From contig NZ_SWCM01000023.1 of the NCBI RefSeq assembly GCF_005116645.1, forward strand, positions 1 to 56,162: a stretch of 56,162 nt of DNA. The letters run 5' to 3'. Source of the stretch: Desulfopila sp. IMCC35006 (GTDB taxonomy: Bacteria; Desulfobacterota; Desulfobulbia; Desulfobulbales; Desulfocapsaceae). The stretch's first letter is position 1. Each line of letters opens with the position of its first letter. The notes below the pieces were generated by a model. The model saw nothing but the letters and a program-made list of their open reading frames with translations, did not search any database and was not told the DNA's origin. Position numbers and translations under genes: made by a program. Positions 9,540 to 18,331 of this stretch are shown in pieces.

Positions 9540-11777
9540 TTACGTTCTCCTTGGCAGCTCGTTTTGGCCGGAATCGGGAAGATATATTACAAAGCAGGTT
9601 CCGACCAGCGGATTGCTGGTACAGGTAATGGTCCCGTCAAGATCCTTGACGGTTTTATGAACTATTGACAAGCCAAGGCCGGAGTGTCCATTTTGTTTGG
9701 TAGTGACAAAGGGAGCAAAAAGTCGGTTTTTGACGAGGTCTGGTAATCCCGGGCCCGTGTCCGTCACAACAATCTCAATCCCTTTTTTAACGGTGGTCGC
9801 TTCCGGTGCTGACTGTCTTGTTTCTACCGTTATGCTGCCGCCGTCGGGCATCGCTTCAGCAGCATTTTTCAGCAGGTTGATAAGGATCTGCTTGAGACCA
9901 TCATTTGAGGTCATGATGCGCGGAAGTGTTTTGTCAGGCAAAAAGGAAATATCGATTCCCGGGCTGCTGGAGTGCGCTGCATTGAGAAGCTGGACGATAC
10001 CCTTGATCGTGGCATTGACGTCGGTTACGGCAAAATGAAAAACGGGATCTTTGGAGAAAATGTCGAGCTGCCTGATCATCGAGGATATTCGTTGAATCTC
10101 TTCGTCAATGATATCCAACTCATTCTGAATTGCGTTGTCGGCGGAATTTTTAAGTTTAATCGAGGCGATATAATTACTGATGATCCCGAGCGGATTATTT
10201 ATCTCATGGGCAACTTTTCTTGCCGTCATCGATACTGCTGCCATCCGGGCAGCATCGAGTTCCGCCGCTTTTTGCTCCTTCATTCTCTCCAGCTGGAGAC
10301 ACAGACTCACCTGGTGGATGACGACCTGGATCAGTTTGTGGTCAGCCTGGGTGAGTGAGTCCCCTTTATCGGGCAGGCCAAGCAGAATAACCCCTGTCGG
10401 TTTCTTATCGGCAACGAGTGGCACCAGAAGAATCGTGTCGCTGTCAAGTATTGTCAGGATTTGGCGGTCGGCAAGATTCTCCGCAGGTTTTTCTGTCGTA
10501 AGCGAGGTGATTGCCATATCGTGGTAGGTTTTGACAATCAGGCTCGAGCTTTTTGGGACCGTGAGGGTCAACCCCTGGCTCGCCTGATGCAGCCGGTTGT
10601 CCGGTGACGTTCGTCCCTTCAGGAGAAGGTTCTTGCTATCCGGCAAGAAAAACAGCACTTTCTCAATGGTAAAGAGAATCGACATTGCCTGCTCGCAGGC
10701 CGCCATGATTTGTTCAGTATCTGCGGCATGGGCCAGGTTCTCAAGAAAACTCGACAGCAGGGAAACACTTTTAACCCGGGCGGTCAGGGCTTGCTGCAGC
10801 TTCTCCTGCTGTGTATCGGCCGTGTCCTCCGGCGGAGTGGTTGCAGCCGGACATGCAGTCGCTTCCCCTTCTGGGTCGTCTGAAGAGGTACTGTCATTTA
10901 TTGGGGAGGGGGCAGCGTTGCCAGCCGGTTTTTCAATCTTGATTTCAAGACTGATCGCAATCCCTTCCACCTCCTCCTCCGCCCCTTCGACTATTTCTTC
11001 TAAAGCGTCATGGTCAAGGCCTGTCAACAGATCAGCGTCGGCATATTTTTGTTCGCCGATATCGTTTTCCTGACAGAGGAGATTCGCGGTATAAATAATT
11101 CTGACCAGGGGGAACGCCTCTTTAATCCTGTCCGGTGATTCATGGTGGTAAGCTACGGCATCGGCGAGCATGGAGTTGAGCCGCCATTTTTGCAGCAGCC
11201 AGCCGCCTGTTTCGCTGTGCATCACTCCCAGCAGCTGTTTTTCGGCCCACAAGGTGTTTTGCCGATTTTTTGTTCTGGCGAGGATTGTTTCATGTTCCGC
11301 AGGGAATGTGGCAACCAGGATCAGTCTGCCGATATCATGGAGAAGGCCGGCAAGGTACGCTTCTTCAATGTTGGCAAATCCGATCCGCTGGGCAATGCGT
11401 CGGGCGAGGGTGGCACACAGCAGCGAGTGATACCAGAAAACGTTGATGTTGAATTTTTTCAGGCTGGTGAAACTCCTGTGTCCGAAAACCTGGTGAACCG
11501 ACATGGTTATCGCAAGGTTTTTAATGGTATTTTCACCGAGATAAACAACTGCCTGTTCTATGTTGCTAAAGGAATACCGGCAACCGTAATAGGTTGAATT
11601 GACGAGTTGCAGTACTTTGCAGGTGAGCACCGGATCCCTGCTTATGATAGCGGCAATATCGGCCATCGCCGTGTCTTCATCGTCACAGGCCGCGAGCAGT
11701 TTGATGAGAATTGCCGGAAGCGTTGGCAGATTGCCGGACTTTTGGATGAGAGAAAAGGTGTTATCTTTACTGATCAT
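9540..11777 (-). CDS. HDOD-GAF-type histidine kinase
   Basis: A 745-residue soluble protein. An HDOD domain covers about residues 10-215 (LPTLPAILIKLL, LLHDIGRL). A Ser/Thr/Pro-rich linker and coiled region follow, then a GAF-like sensor (about 345-490), then a histidine kinase core with phospho-His in RKVAHEINNPLG and ATPase motifs DTGPGL and GHSGLGLS. HDOD joined to a kinase is a known but uncommon arrangement in deltaproteobacteria. First gene of the operon with the hybrid kinase and PilZ protein, which suggests a pathway linked to c-di-GMP (inference). Confidence 0.88.
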   Translation of the reverse strand: MISKDNTFSLIQKSGNLPTLPAILIKLLAACDDEDTAMADIAAIISRDPVLTCKVLQLVNSTYYGCRYSFSNIEQAVVYLGENTIKNLAITMSVHQVFGHRSFTSLKKFNINVFWYHSLLCATLARRIAQRIGFANIEEAYLAGLLHDIGRLILVATFPAEHETILARTKNRQNTLWAEKQLLGVMHSETGGWLLQKWRLNSMLADAVAYHHESPDRIKEAFPLVRIIYTANLLCQENDIGEQKYADADLLTGLDHDALEEIVEGAEEEVEGIAISLEIKIEKPAGNAAPSPINDSTSSDDPEGEATACPAATTPPEDTADTQQEKLQQALTARVKSVSLLSSFLENLAHAADTEQIMAACEQAMSILFTIEKVLFFLPDSKNLLLKGRTSPDNRLHQASQGLTLTVPKSSSLIVKTYHDMAITSLTTEKPAENLADRQILTILDSDTILLVPLVADKKPTGVILLGLPDKGDSLTQADHKLIQVVIHQVSLCLQLERMKEQKAAELDAARMAAVSMTARKVAHEINNPLGIISNYIASIKLKNSADNAIQNELDIIDEEIQRISSMIRQLDIFSKDPVFHFAVTDVNATIKGIVQLLNAAHSSSPGIDISFLPDKTLPRIMTSNDGLKQILINLLKNAAEAMPDGGSITVETRQSAPEATTVKKGIEIVVTDTGPGLPDLVKNRLFAPFVTTKQNGHSGLGLSIVHKTVKDLDGTITCTSNPLVGTCFVIYLPDSGQNELPRRT

Positions 11778-12096
11778 GCGCCCTGACCTGATAGTACTTG
11801 TTAGACTGTGGAAGTCGAAGCAGAGAATCGCTAAGTTTTTATTTATCTATCGTAAAGCAGCTCTTCGAGTTTAGGCAATTCTGCGAGAAAACAACTGTAA
11901 AAGTTTAGCATGAATGAAAAAATCATGCAAATTGTCAACAGAAAACTACTCTTGATACCATCATACAAAAAATTATCAACTATTTTTTGTAGTTCTGTCA
12001 TTTATGGTGTGCCATAGTTCGTTTGCCGGACGATGGGGCTGGCAAAAATAAAGAAGAATGTGGCGTAAAGTATGTTAGGTAAAATATCGGGGCGCC
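11778..12096. other. Intergenic region between two minus-strand operons
   Basis: 319 bp without a credible gene. A minus-strand TTGACA (11938-11933) could be the -35 box of the HDOD-kinase operon, but the -10 box is poor. A small inverted repeat GCATGA...TCATGC lies around 11909-11928. No terminator with a clear T-run was seen after hgcB. Confidence 0.5.
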
Positions 12097-12390
12097 TCAA
12101 CAGCCGCAGCCTGATGGCGGCTTGCCGCGTATGCCGGCAAGCCAGCTGTTGATGATATAGGCGGCACAGCCGCAGCCGTCATCGGGGTTTACATAGATGG
12201 CGTCGGCCGGACAGTTTTTCGCGCAGGCGCCGCATTCCATGCACCTGTTGTGGTCGGTGATGCTGGCTTTGCCGTGCCGAACGCGGAAGATGCGGTGCGG
12301 ACAGACCAGTTCACAGCTGCCGCAACCGATGCATTTTTCTTCTGACAGCCGCAATATTGCCGTATTATCAAGATATCTGAATCCTTTCAT
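12097..12390 (-). CDS. hgcB: Mercury methylation ferredoxin HgcB
   Basis: A 97-residue dicluster ferredoxin, the partner of HgcA in mercury methylation; it is thought to reduce the corrinoid cofactor and to help deliver Hg(II). Two complete 4Fe-4S motifs are present: C20/C23/C26/C30 and C50/C53/C56/C60. As in known HgcB, there is a Cys at position 73 (here C73-x-C75), and the protein ends in a Cys pair, here C95-G-C97. It starts 15 bp after the hgcA stop codon. The assignment rests on the combination of motifs with adjacent hgcA. Confidence 0.93.
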   Translation of the reverse strand: MKGFRYLDNTAILRLSEEKCIGCGSCELVCPHRIFRVRHGKASITDHNRCMECGACAKNCPADAIYVNPDDGCGCAAYIINSWLAGIRGKPPSGCGC

Positions 12391-12405
12391 GCCAGCTTTT
12401 CTCCT

Positions 12406-13599
12406 TTACGGTATAAATGGGCCGGCGAGCCAGATCAGCAGAGCCAGTGCTGCTGCACCTATCTGCACCGGCAGGCCCCTGCGCAACTCTTTTTCCACTC
12501 CGGAAAGTGAAGTGAACGGGGTAGAGCCGGTAAAGTTCATGGCGAGATAGGCGGCACAGGTGGTGATGAACAGAAAAATGGCAAGTTTTTCCGGCCCATT
12601 AACTGCCGGCTGTATCCCAAGCAGAAACAGCATGGCCGTTATACTGCCGGTCACCGTGCCTTTCAGCCAGAATTGTCGAAATGGAATCCAGGGCAGCAGC
12701 AGTGGGGTGAGTACTGCCCCTGCCGTGATCGCCCCGAGGGTGGCAAGCAAGAGAATCAGGCCGCGGCTGCGGGCGGCTTCCAGGGAAAATATCTGGGGCG
12801 AAATTCCCGAAAGGACGAAGAGAACAATGGCGGCGGCGAGGAGTCGTTTCCATAACATGCAGATTTCCAGAGGGATAAGAGCGGCCCGTTCGGTGAGGGA
12901 AAAAGTTACGGTACGCATTCTTTCGTCCGCTTTGCCGTTCTTGAGAAACTCCGGCAGCATAGCGGCTGCAATCGGCCCGAACCGGCCTCGAAAGCCGCAG
13001 AGTTTTTTGAGCTCCCTGGCTGCCACACCGCTTGCCGCAAGCTGGGGCAGGAGCAGTTCCCGGTGCGCCACCACCTGATCAAGTTTTGCACTTTTTACCT
13101 GATAGGCAACTTCTTCGGCTGAAAAGGTCTTCTTGCCCGCAGCACACCAGACATTAATACCCCGGGTATCGACCACCAGAATCCACAGGGAGAGATGGGG
13201 GAGTGCTCTACGCAACGCATCAAAGGTCAGTTTGTAGTTCGCGGTGACCAGGACCGGTGAGTCTTTGCCTGGTTTGCCAACGCAGTACAGGCCCGGGGTG
13301 ATGCTATAGGTATTACGGGTAAACCCGGTTCTGGCCCCGAGGGTGCCAAGTCTGTCCCGGATTGAAAGTGATGTGGCTACCCTGGGAACCGGTCCTGCCG
13401 GGGTTTCGGTAAAACCCTCGACAAAAGGGCAGATGGTGTATCCGGCGCGTGCATATCCACTGGACCGTGGAGGCGGTTTCGGGCCTCAGCATGGGCCGGC
13501 GGGGATTTCTTCCGGCACCTGGAGAGGTGCCGGGCTGCCGGGTTTGTTTTGTTCGGTGTGCAGTAGGGGGAAAATCTGCTGCTGGAGTGCGTCGCTCAT
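12406..13599 (-). CDS. hgcA: Mercury methylation corrinoid protein HgcA, probable selenoprotein (in-frame UGA at codon 38)
   Basis: HgcA transfers a methyl group from its cobalamin to Hg(II), giving methylmercury. The cap-helix signature NVWCAAGK is present; its Cys152 should be the lower-axial cobalt ligand. The corrinoid domain contains PGLYCVG and SPVLVTANYKLTFD, and about five membrane helices fill residues 235-397. The frame begins at ATG 13599, with GAGGG 5 bp upstream, and reads through one UGA (13488-13486) immediately after Cys37. After it come 90 open codons up to the TTG at 13215 with no ATG/GTG/TTG, all matching the conserved HgcA N-terminal region. A SECIS-like hairpin follows the UGA. 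Expected product: 397 residues including Sec38. Alternatives are a nonsense mutation or a rare start codon, which fit the data worse. Confidence 0.9.
13444..13485 (-). promoter_or_regulatory. Candidate bacterial SECIS hairpin
   Basis: Reading the minus strand from the base after the UGA, offsets 15-19 (TCCAC) pair with 26-30 (GTGGA) around a 6-nt loop that begins GGTC. A lower stem can form from offsets 1-3 and 5-6 with 40-42 and 37-38, leaving an internal loop. The loop G is 19 nt after the UGA, close to the 18 nt of E. coli fdhF, whose SECIS loop also carries GGUC. Pairing was done by eye. Confidence 0.65.
13486..13488 (-). other. In-frame UGA, probable selenocysteine codon of hgcA
   Basis: The minus-strand TGA is codon 38 of hgcA, flanked by TGC (Cys37) and GGC-CCG (Gly-Pro). 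The same frame is open for 37 codons upstream to an ATG with an RBS and for 359 codons downstream. The resulting Cys-Sec-Gly-Pro is a redox or metal-binding type of motif. Confidence 0.8.
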
Positions 13600-13649
13600 A
13601 ATACCCTCAAAAATGCCTTGTATCGTAAGAACAAAAGATACATCCTTTA

Positions 13650-14807
13650 TTACAGCAGAGCAAGGCCCTGTTCCAGGTCGTGGCGCAGATCCTCGCAGTC
13701 CTCAAGGCCGATGCTGAGGCGGACGACAGTTTTACCCGCATATCTCGATGGGGTGGCCCGAACGATCCTGGCGGCGGTGAGCAGGCTTTGATAACCGCCC
13801 CAGCTGTAGCCGAGACGGAACAGCCGCAGGGAATCGATAAAGGCAGTCAGTTGCTCGTCGGTATACTCTTTTTTGAAGGTGAAGGCAAAAAGTCCGGAGG
13901 AGCCGGTGAAGTCCCTTTGCCAGAGATGATGCTCCGGATGGCTTGGCAAGGCGGGATGGAGGACCTGGTCGACGATGGCAACGCTCTCCAGCCATCTGGC
14001 TATGGTCAGTGCCGACTGCTGGTGCTGCCGTAATCTGGTGGCCATGGAGTGCAGGCCGCGCAGGGCGAGATAACATTCTTCTGCCGGAGTATAAATTTCC
14101 ATCAGTTTGTAAAAGGCGGCAAAAGTCTCGGCATTACGTTCATTCACCGTCACCGTTCCAGCAAGCACGTCGGAATAGCCGGAAATGTATTTGGTGACTG
14201 AATGGATGGATACATCGATTCCCAGCTCGAAAGGTTTCACATAGAGCGGCGTGGCCCAGGTGGCGTCCAGTACGGTAATGATATTTTTCTGCCGGGCGAT
14301 GGCGGTGATTGCCGGGATATCCTGAATTTCAAAGGTTATCGATCCCGGTGATTCAAGGAGGATCAACACGGTATTGGGCCTGATATATTGCGCAATGTCC
14401 GCGCCGACATCGGCCGGAACGGGAGTGTAATCGATATCGAATTTTTTCAGGACTTTTCTACAGAACCGTTGCCCTGGCCCGTAGGCGTTGTCGCATACCA
14501 GGATATGGTCGCCGCTCCTGGTAAAGGCCAGCAGAGCGGTCTGGATGGCGGCAATACCGGATTGGAAAACTCGGGTCACGGCACCGCCTTCGAGCTCGCG
14601 CATGGCCTCTTCAAATTGCCTCTGGGTGGGCAGCCGGTCTGTGCCGTAGGTGATGCCCTCGTACTCATGACGATTCACCTGTATCATCTGCTGATAGCCA
14701 TCGAACAGAACGGTTGAGCCTCGATAAAGGGGCGGATTGATGGTTGTGGCTGGAGTCCGGTCTCTTTCGGGCCATATTTTACCAAACATTCTGGTTTCTT
14801 GTTTCAT
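13650..14807 (-). CDS. metC: Cystathionine beta-lyase
   Basis: A 385-residue PLP enzyme of the Cys/Met metabolism family, converting cystathionine to homocysteine, pyruvate and ammonia; such enzymes often also release H2S from cysteine. It follows E. coli MetC closely, for example in LESPGSITFEIQD, WQRDFTGSSGLF and YSWGGYQSLL. The PLP lysine is in HSVTKYISGYSD. The stop codon is 50 bp before the hgcA start on the same strand, so metC, hgcA and hgcB probably share a transcript. That links thiol production to mercury methylation. Confidence 0.92.
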   Translation of the reverse strand: MKQETRMFGKIWPERDRTPATTINPPLYRGSTVLFDGYQQMIQVNRHEYEGITYGTDRLPTQRQFEEAMRELEGGAVTRVFQSGIAAIQTALLAFTRSGDHILVCDNAYGPGQRFCRKVLKKFDIDYTPVPADVGADIAQYIRPNTVLILLESPGSITFEIQDIPAITAIARQKNIITVLDATWATPLYVKPFELGIDVSIHSVTKYISGYSDVLAGTVTVNERNAETFAAFYKLMEIYTPAEECYLALRGLHSMATRLRQHQQSALTIARWLESVAIVDQVLHPALPSHPEHHLWQRDFTGSSGLFAFTFKKEYTDEQLTAFIDSLRLFRLGYSWGGYQSLLTAARIVRATPSRYAGKTVVRLSIGLEDCEDLRHDLEQGLALL

Positions 14808-15126
14808 ATTGAAGTATCCTGATATATGACTTGGTGTTCAACCCCCGGTAAACGGGAACGAAGCCGGGATAAGTACCTTGAGACAGATCGTTTTCCTGCA
14901 AAAAAAACAAGAACCCACTCTGTAGGGTGCTCAGTAGTGTTTGTCTCACCTGTTGCGATGTCTGCCCTCATGCAAACGGAGCCAGCCGCTACTCTACCGG
15001 GAAATGAAGAAAAGTGGTACCTGCCAGCTTGAATTTTATATGCTTTTTTCTGGGATCCTCAAAGAGGACATAAGAGATACTATGTGTATCCTTTACTTTA
15101 TCTGACACCACAACGCCACGGCTCTT
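14808..15126. other. Divergent intergenic region upstream of metC and of the 15127 gene
   Basis: 319 bp without a credible gene. On the minus strand a short hairpin (ACCC..AC/GT..GGGT, 14929-14914) is followed by a run of eight T (14907-14900) about 95 bp before metC, so a leader terminator or attenuator is possible but weak. No SAM or cobalamin riboswitch was recognised. Confidence 0.4.
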
Positions 15127-18100
15127 ATGAATAAACGACCTGCAGCGATATTTTTTGATTCAAATGACTACCAGCTTCTCGACATCGTTCGGGAGGTGCT
15201 GGAAAAAGGCAGCCGTTCCAAGGAGCTGCGCTCCCTGCTTGTCGAGCATATGCATCCGCATGGCATCAAGGAGATGGCTGCGCCACGCGGATTGAGGATC
15301 GCCTATGCTATTGCCAGCCTGCTGGGCTCCTTTGAACAAGGTCGGGCCCGTGACCGGATCAAGGCCTTGCGTGTTGTCCGTGACGAGGTCTCCCTTTCCT
15401 CCACGTCGTTCTACCAGAAGAATACCGCACGAGTGCAGCTGCAGATCATGAAGGATCTGTTGCGGGTCAAGGACAATGAGTTGCGTCAGCTGAAGCTGGC
15501 CCATGATTTCCGGATGGTTTCCACCGGGAATCCGCGATTGGTGCGGGCCGAACTGGCCAAATACCACCTGCTGGAAATGCCGGAAGAGTGGAACCAGTAT
15601 ACCTTTGACGATCGTGTTCACGATGCGAACACCAAGGGGCGAAAGTCGCCGACCCACCTGGTGATGGATGCCTGGATCAAAGGCATCCGCTACCTGACCG
15701 TGGTCTATTATAATTACGTCCGCCCGGACGTGATCGAAGAGCTGATCGAAGCCAGTGCCATTCTGGATATTCACGTGCAGGTGGGTATTGAGATGTCCTG
15801 TCGTTTTCGCGATAAATATGTCCGTTTTACCTGGGAACCCCACGGCTTCAACGATAATCGGGCCTTTCTCAAGTTTCTCAAAGAGGAAGCGGTAATACAG
15901 CTGATGGAAGAGGGCCGTCTGGTCTCGGAGTACCAGCAGAAATATGTTTTTGATATGTTCGATGTTTTCAATGCCCGTCATCGTGAAACCCTCAACCGGG
16001 ATCTGCATCTCTCGCTCGAGCCGCTGCCGGCTGATGCCTTTCTCCGCTTTATCGGAACTGGACAGCCTTCGGTATTGCATCTCGCCAGGTTCATCCACAA
16101 CGCCCTTGCCGATCATATTCAGGCAGAAATACATGAACTCCAGCAGGGCCCGCCCCAGCCATCGACAGATTCGACCAAGCTTGTCCAGCGACGTCTTGCG
16201 CAGCTGCAGGAGATGGATGTCGAAACGATAATCGACCAGTTCCTGCTGCCATCCCGCAATCCGGAGGTCCATGACCCGAGCCACCCGCAGGACAGTCCCG
16301 ATGTCCCCCCATTGCTTCTGTTGGACCTCAATACCCTGCTCGCCAGACTGTTGTCTTTGCATTCAAGTTCAAAGTTTACCCTCAATCTGAGCAATCTGTC
16401 GATACAGGATACCCTGGAGCTGCTCTACTTGTGCGAAGGGATGATCAGCCATATAGAGGCGTATAATCTCAAAAATGCGGCTCATGGCATAACCTCGGGC
16501 AGTTCAGCTCAAAGAGGCATCTATGACGGCGAGGTTGTTGATCTGACAAGTCCCGAACAGCATTACGCTCTGATAAGTGAGCTGCAGCAAGCCCTGAATG
16601 AAGATAATGTCATCAGTCTTAAAAGGGTCATTCGCGCCATCATCTGGGAGCATGAGGAGCAGCGTCTGCGTCACAAAAACCGCCTGGAACAGTTGCCGGA
16701 GGATCAGCGGACCCAAGAAGATATCCTGCAGAACGAGAAGATGCAGGAGAGAAAATTACAGTTGATGGATATCCTTTACCATCTGGAAAATTTACATAAT
16801 TTTTATAAAAAGCGTACCCTGGGTTCACGCATCGGCTCCGGGTCTACCGGTCAGGCGGAACATCAGCACGGGATGGGACTGGTAATACTCGATACCCTGC
16901 CTGCACGGGCGAAAAAAGTGGTTCGAGAGGGGGTCAGCCAGAAAAATCGATCCCTCATCCCGGTTACCGGCCTGTTGACCAGAAACGCTCACTACCGCTG
17001 CCGCGATGGATCGGCAGCAGCCGGGAAAAAAAGTTTCTGGTCCAGGCTGCCTTTTTTAAACAAGACCGCTTGCCGACGATGGAATGACTGGGATCTTGAC
17101 GGTTTTCTTGTCCATCCCCCGGCGGCAGGCAATATTGCCACCCTTGGCGGGCTGGGGAAGCATGGCGATAACGGCAAGCTGTTAGTCGACAGGAGAGCAA
17201 AGGAGCGACTGAGCCATCCCTGGAAATATCTCAATACGAATCTCAAAAACAGTTTGAAGGTTGTTCTGGGCTTCATCCCGGCTTTTCTTACCTTCAGTCT
17301 GACCAAGGATTGGTGGCTGCTTGCCTACCTGGGTGCTTTTATCTGGTTTGGCATAACCGGTACGCGCAATATCATCCAGTCGGTTCTCGGCGGAGGCGGG
17401 CTGCGCCGTTCCCCGCTGCTGCCCTGGAACTCCCTGGTCAGCTGGAGCCGTATTGCCGATTCGCTGCTGTATACCGGCTTTTCCGTGCCGCTTCTCGATT
17501 ATCTGGTGAAAACCCTGCTGCTGGACCGGGCGTTCGGCATTACCACCGCCACCAATCCGGTGCTGCTCTATTCGGTTATGGGCCTTGCCAACGGCATCTA
17601 TATTTCGACGCATAATACCTTCCGCGGCTTGCCCAGGTCTGCCGCAGTCGGTAATTTTTTTCGATCGATTCTGGCCATTCCCCTGGCTATCCTGCTGAAT
17701 TCGGCCATCGGTGTGGTGCTTCAGCTGAGTGGTGTCCCCGATATCTCCGGGGTCTTGCAGAAGTGGGCGGCAATTATCTCCAAATTCGCCTCGGACTGTG
17801 TCGCCGCAGTCATCGAGGGACTGGCCGACCGTCAGACCAATATCCGGCTCCGACTCGCCGCCTACCGGACGAAAATCACCCAGCTGTTTGCGGTTTTTTC
17901 CCGGCTGGACCTGCAGTTTCCTGAGGAAGATGTCCTTGAGATGCTGCAGTCTCCGAAGATGATGATGCAGACGCTGAACTATGAGGCCAGGGAGCAGGAA
18001 CGGTTAATTATTGTCAACGCCCTGGATCTTATGTATTTCTGGATGTATCAGCCGCGAGCCGGAAAAGCCCTGGAAATTATGGTGCAGAAAATGACCAGGG

Positions 18101-18285
18101 AGGAATGGCTGATCTTCTACCGTTCGCAGCTGGTTCTCAACCGGCACCGGGAGGTCAGTCAGTTTTTTGTGGATGGACTGGTTGGCAAAGATTTTTCGAA
18201 GCCGCTGTCCTTTTATCTCGACAGATCGACACAATATCTTATTGATATGGAGAAATTAGGATCAAAGATTAAATGGAGAGAGTAA
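15127..18285 (+). CDS. Large membrane protein of unknown function
   Basis: A 1052-residue protein that I do not recognise. Residues 1-300 look globular and mixed alpha/beta (HLVMDAWIKGIRYLTVVYYN, then DIHVQVGIEM), somewhat like a barrel-type hydrolase, but no catalytic motif is clear. Residues 300-640 are helical with a charged stretch. Hydrophobic segments near 708-745, 776-828 and 838-878 suggest at least four membrane passes, followed by a soluble helical C-terminus. Codon use looks like the neighbours. It precedes the phospholipase A gene by 46 bp, which hints at an envelope role (inference). Confidence 0.8.
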   Translation: MNKRPAAIFFDSNDYQLLDIVREVLEKGSRSKELRSLLVEHMHPHGIKEMAAPRGLRIAYAIASLLGSFEQGRARDRIKALRVVRDEVSLSSTSFYQKNTARVQLQIMKDLLRVKDNELRQLKLAHDFRMVSTGNPRLVRAELAKYHLLEMPEEWNQYTFDDRVHDANTKGRKSPTHLVMDAWIKGIRYLTVVYYNYVRPDVIEELIEASAILDIHVQVGIEMSCRFRDKYVRFTWEPHGFNDNRAFLKFLKEEAVIQLMEEGRLVSEYQQKYVFDMFDVFNARHRETLNRDLHLSLEPLPADAFLRFIGTGQPSVLHLARFIHNALADHIQAEIHELQQGPPQPSTDSTKLVQRRLAQLQEMDVETIIDQFLLPSRNPEVHDPSHPQDSPDVPPLLLLDLNTLLARLLSLHSSSKFTLNLSNLSIQDTLELLYLCEGMISHIEAYNLKNAAHGITSGSSAQRGIYDGEVVDLTSPEQHYALISELQQALNEDNVISLKRVIRAIIWEHEEQRLRHKNRLEQLPEDQRTQEDILQNEKMQERKLQLMDILYHLENLHNFYKKRTLGSRIGSGSTGQAEHQHGMGLVILDTLPARAKKVVREGVSQKNRSLIPVTGLLTRNAHYRCRDGSAAAGKKSFWSRLPFLNKTACRRWNDWDLDGFLVHPPAAGNIATLGGLGKHGDNGKLLVDRRAKERLSHPWKYLNTNLKNSLKVVLGFIPAFLTFSLTKDWWLLAYLGAFIWFGITGTRNIIQSVLGGGGLRRSPLLPWNSLVSWSRIADSLLYTGFSVPLLDYLVKTLLLDRAFGITTATNPVLLYSVMGLANGIYISTHNTFRGLPRSAAVGNFFRSILAIPLAILLNSAIGVVLQLSGVPDISGVLQKWAAIISKFASDCVAAVIEGLADRQTNIRLRLAAYRTKITQLFAVFSRLDLQFPEEDVLEMLQSPKMMMQTLNYEAREQERLIIVNALDLMYFWMYQPRAGKALEIMVQKMTREEWLIFYRSQLVLNRHREVSQFFVDGLVGKDFSKPLSFYLDRSTQYLIDMEKLGSKIKWRE

Positions 18286-18331
18286 TTTTTCAACGCTTTG
18301 GTTTATTATTTCTTTCACTCCGGACTGGGTC

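Noticed and set aside
12406-13215. hgcA starting at TTG 13215 (269 residues)
   Set aside because: This start would cut off the conserved N-terminal part of the corrinoid domain, which is plainly encoded upstream in the same frame up to the UGA and beyond.
14826-15032. 68-residue plus-strand ORF
   Set aside because: No RBS and no coding character; lies in the metC leader region.
15160-16362. 400-residue minus-strand frame
   Set aside because: Antisense to the 1052-residue protein, with no domain or RBS.
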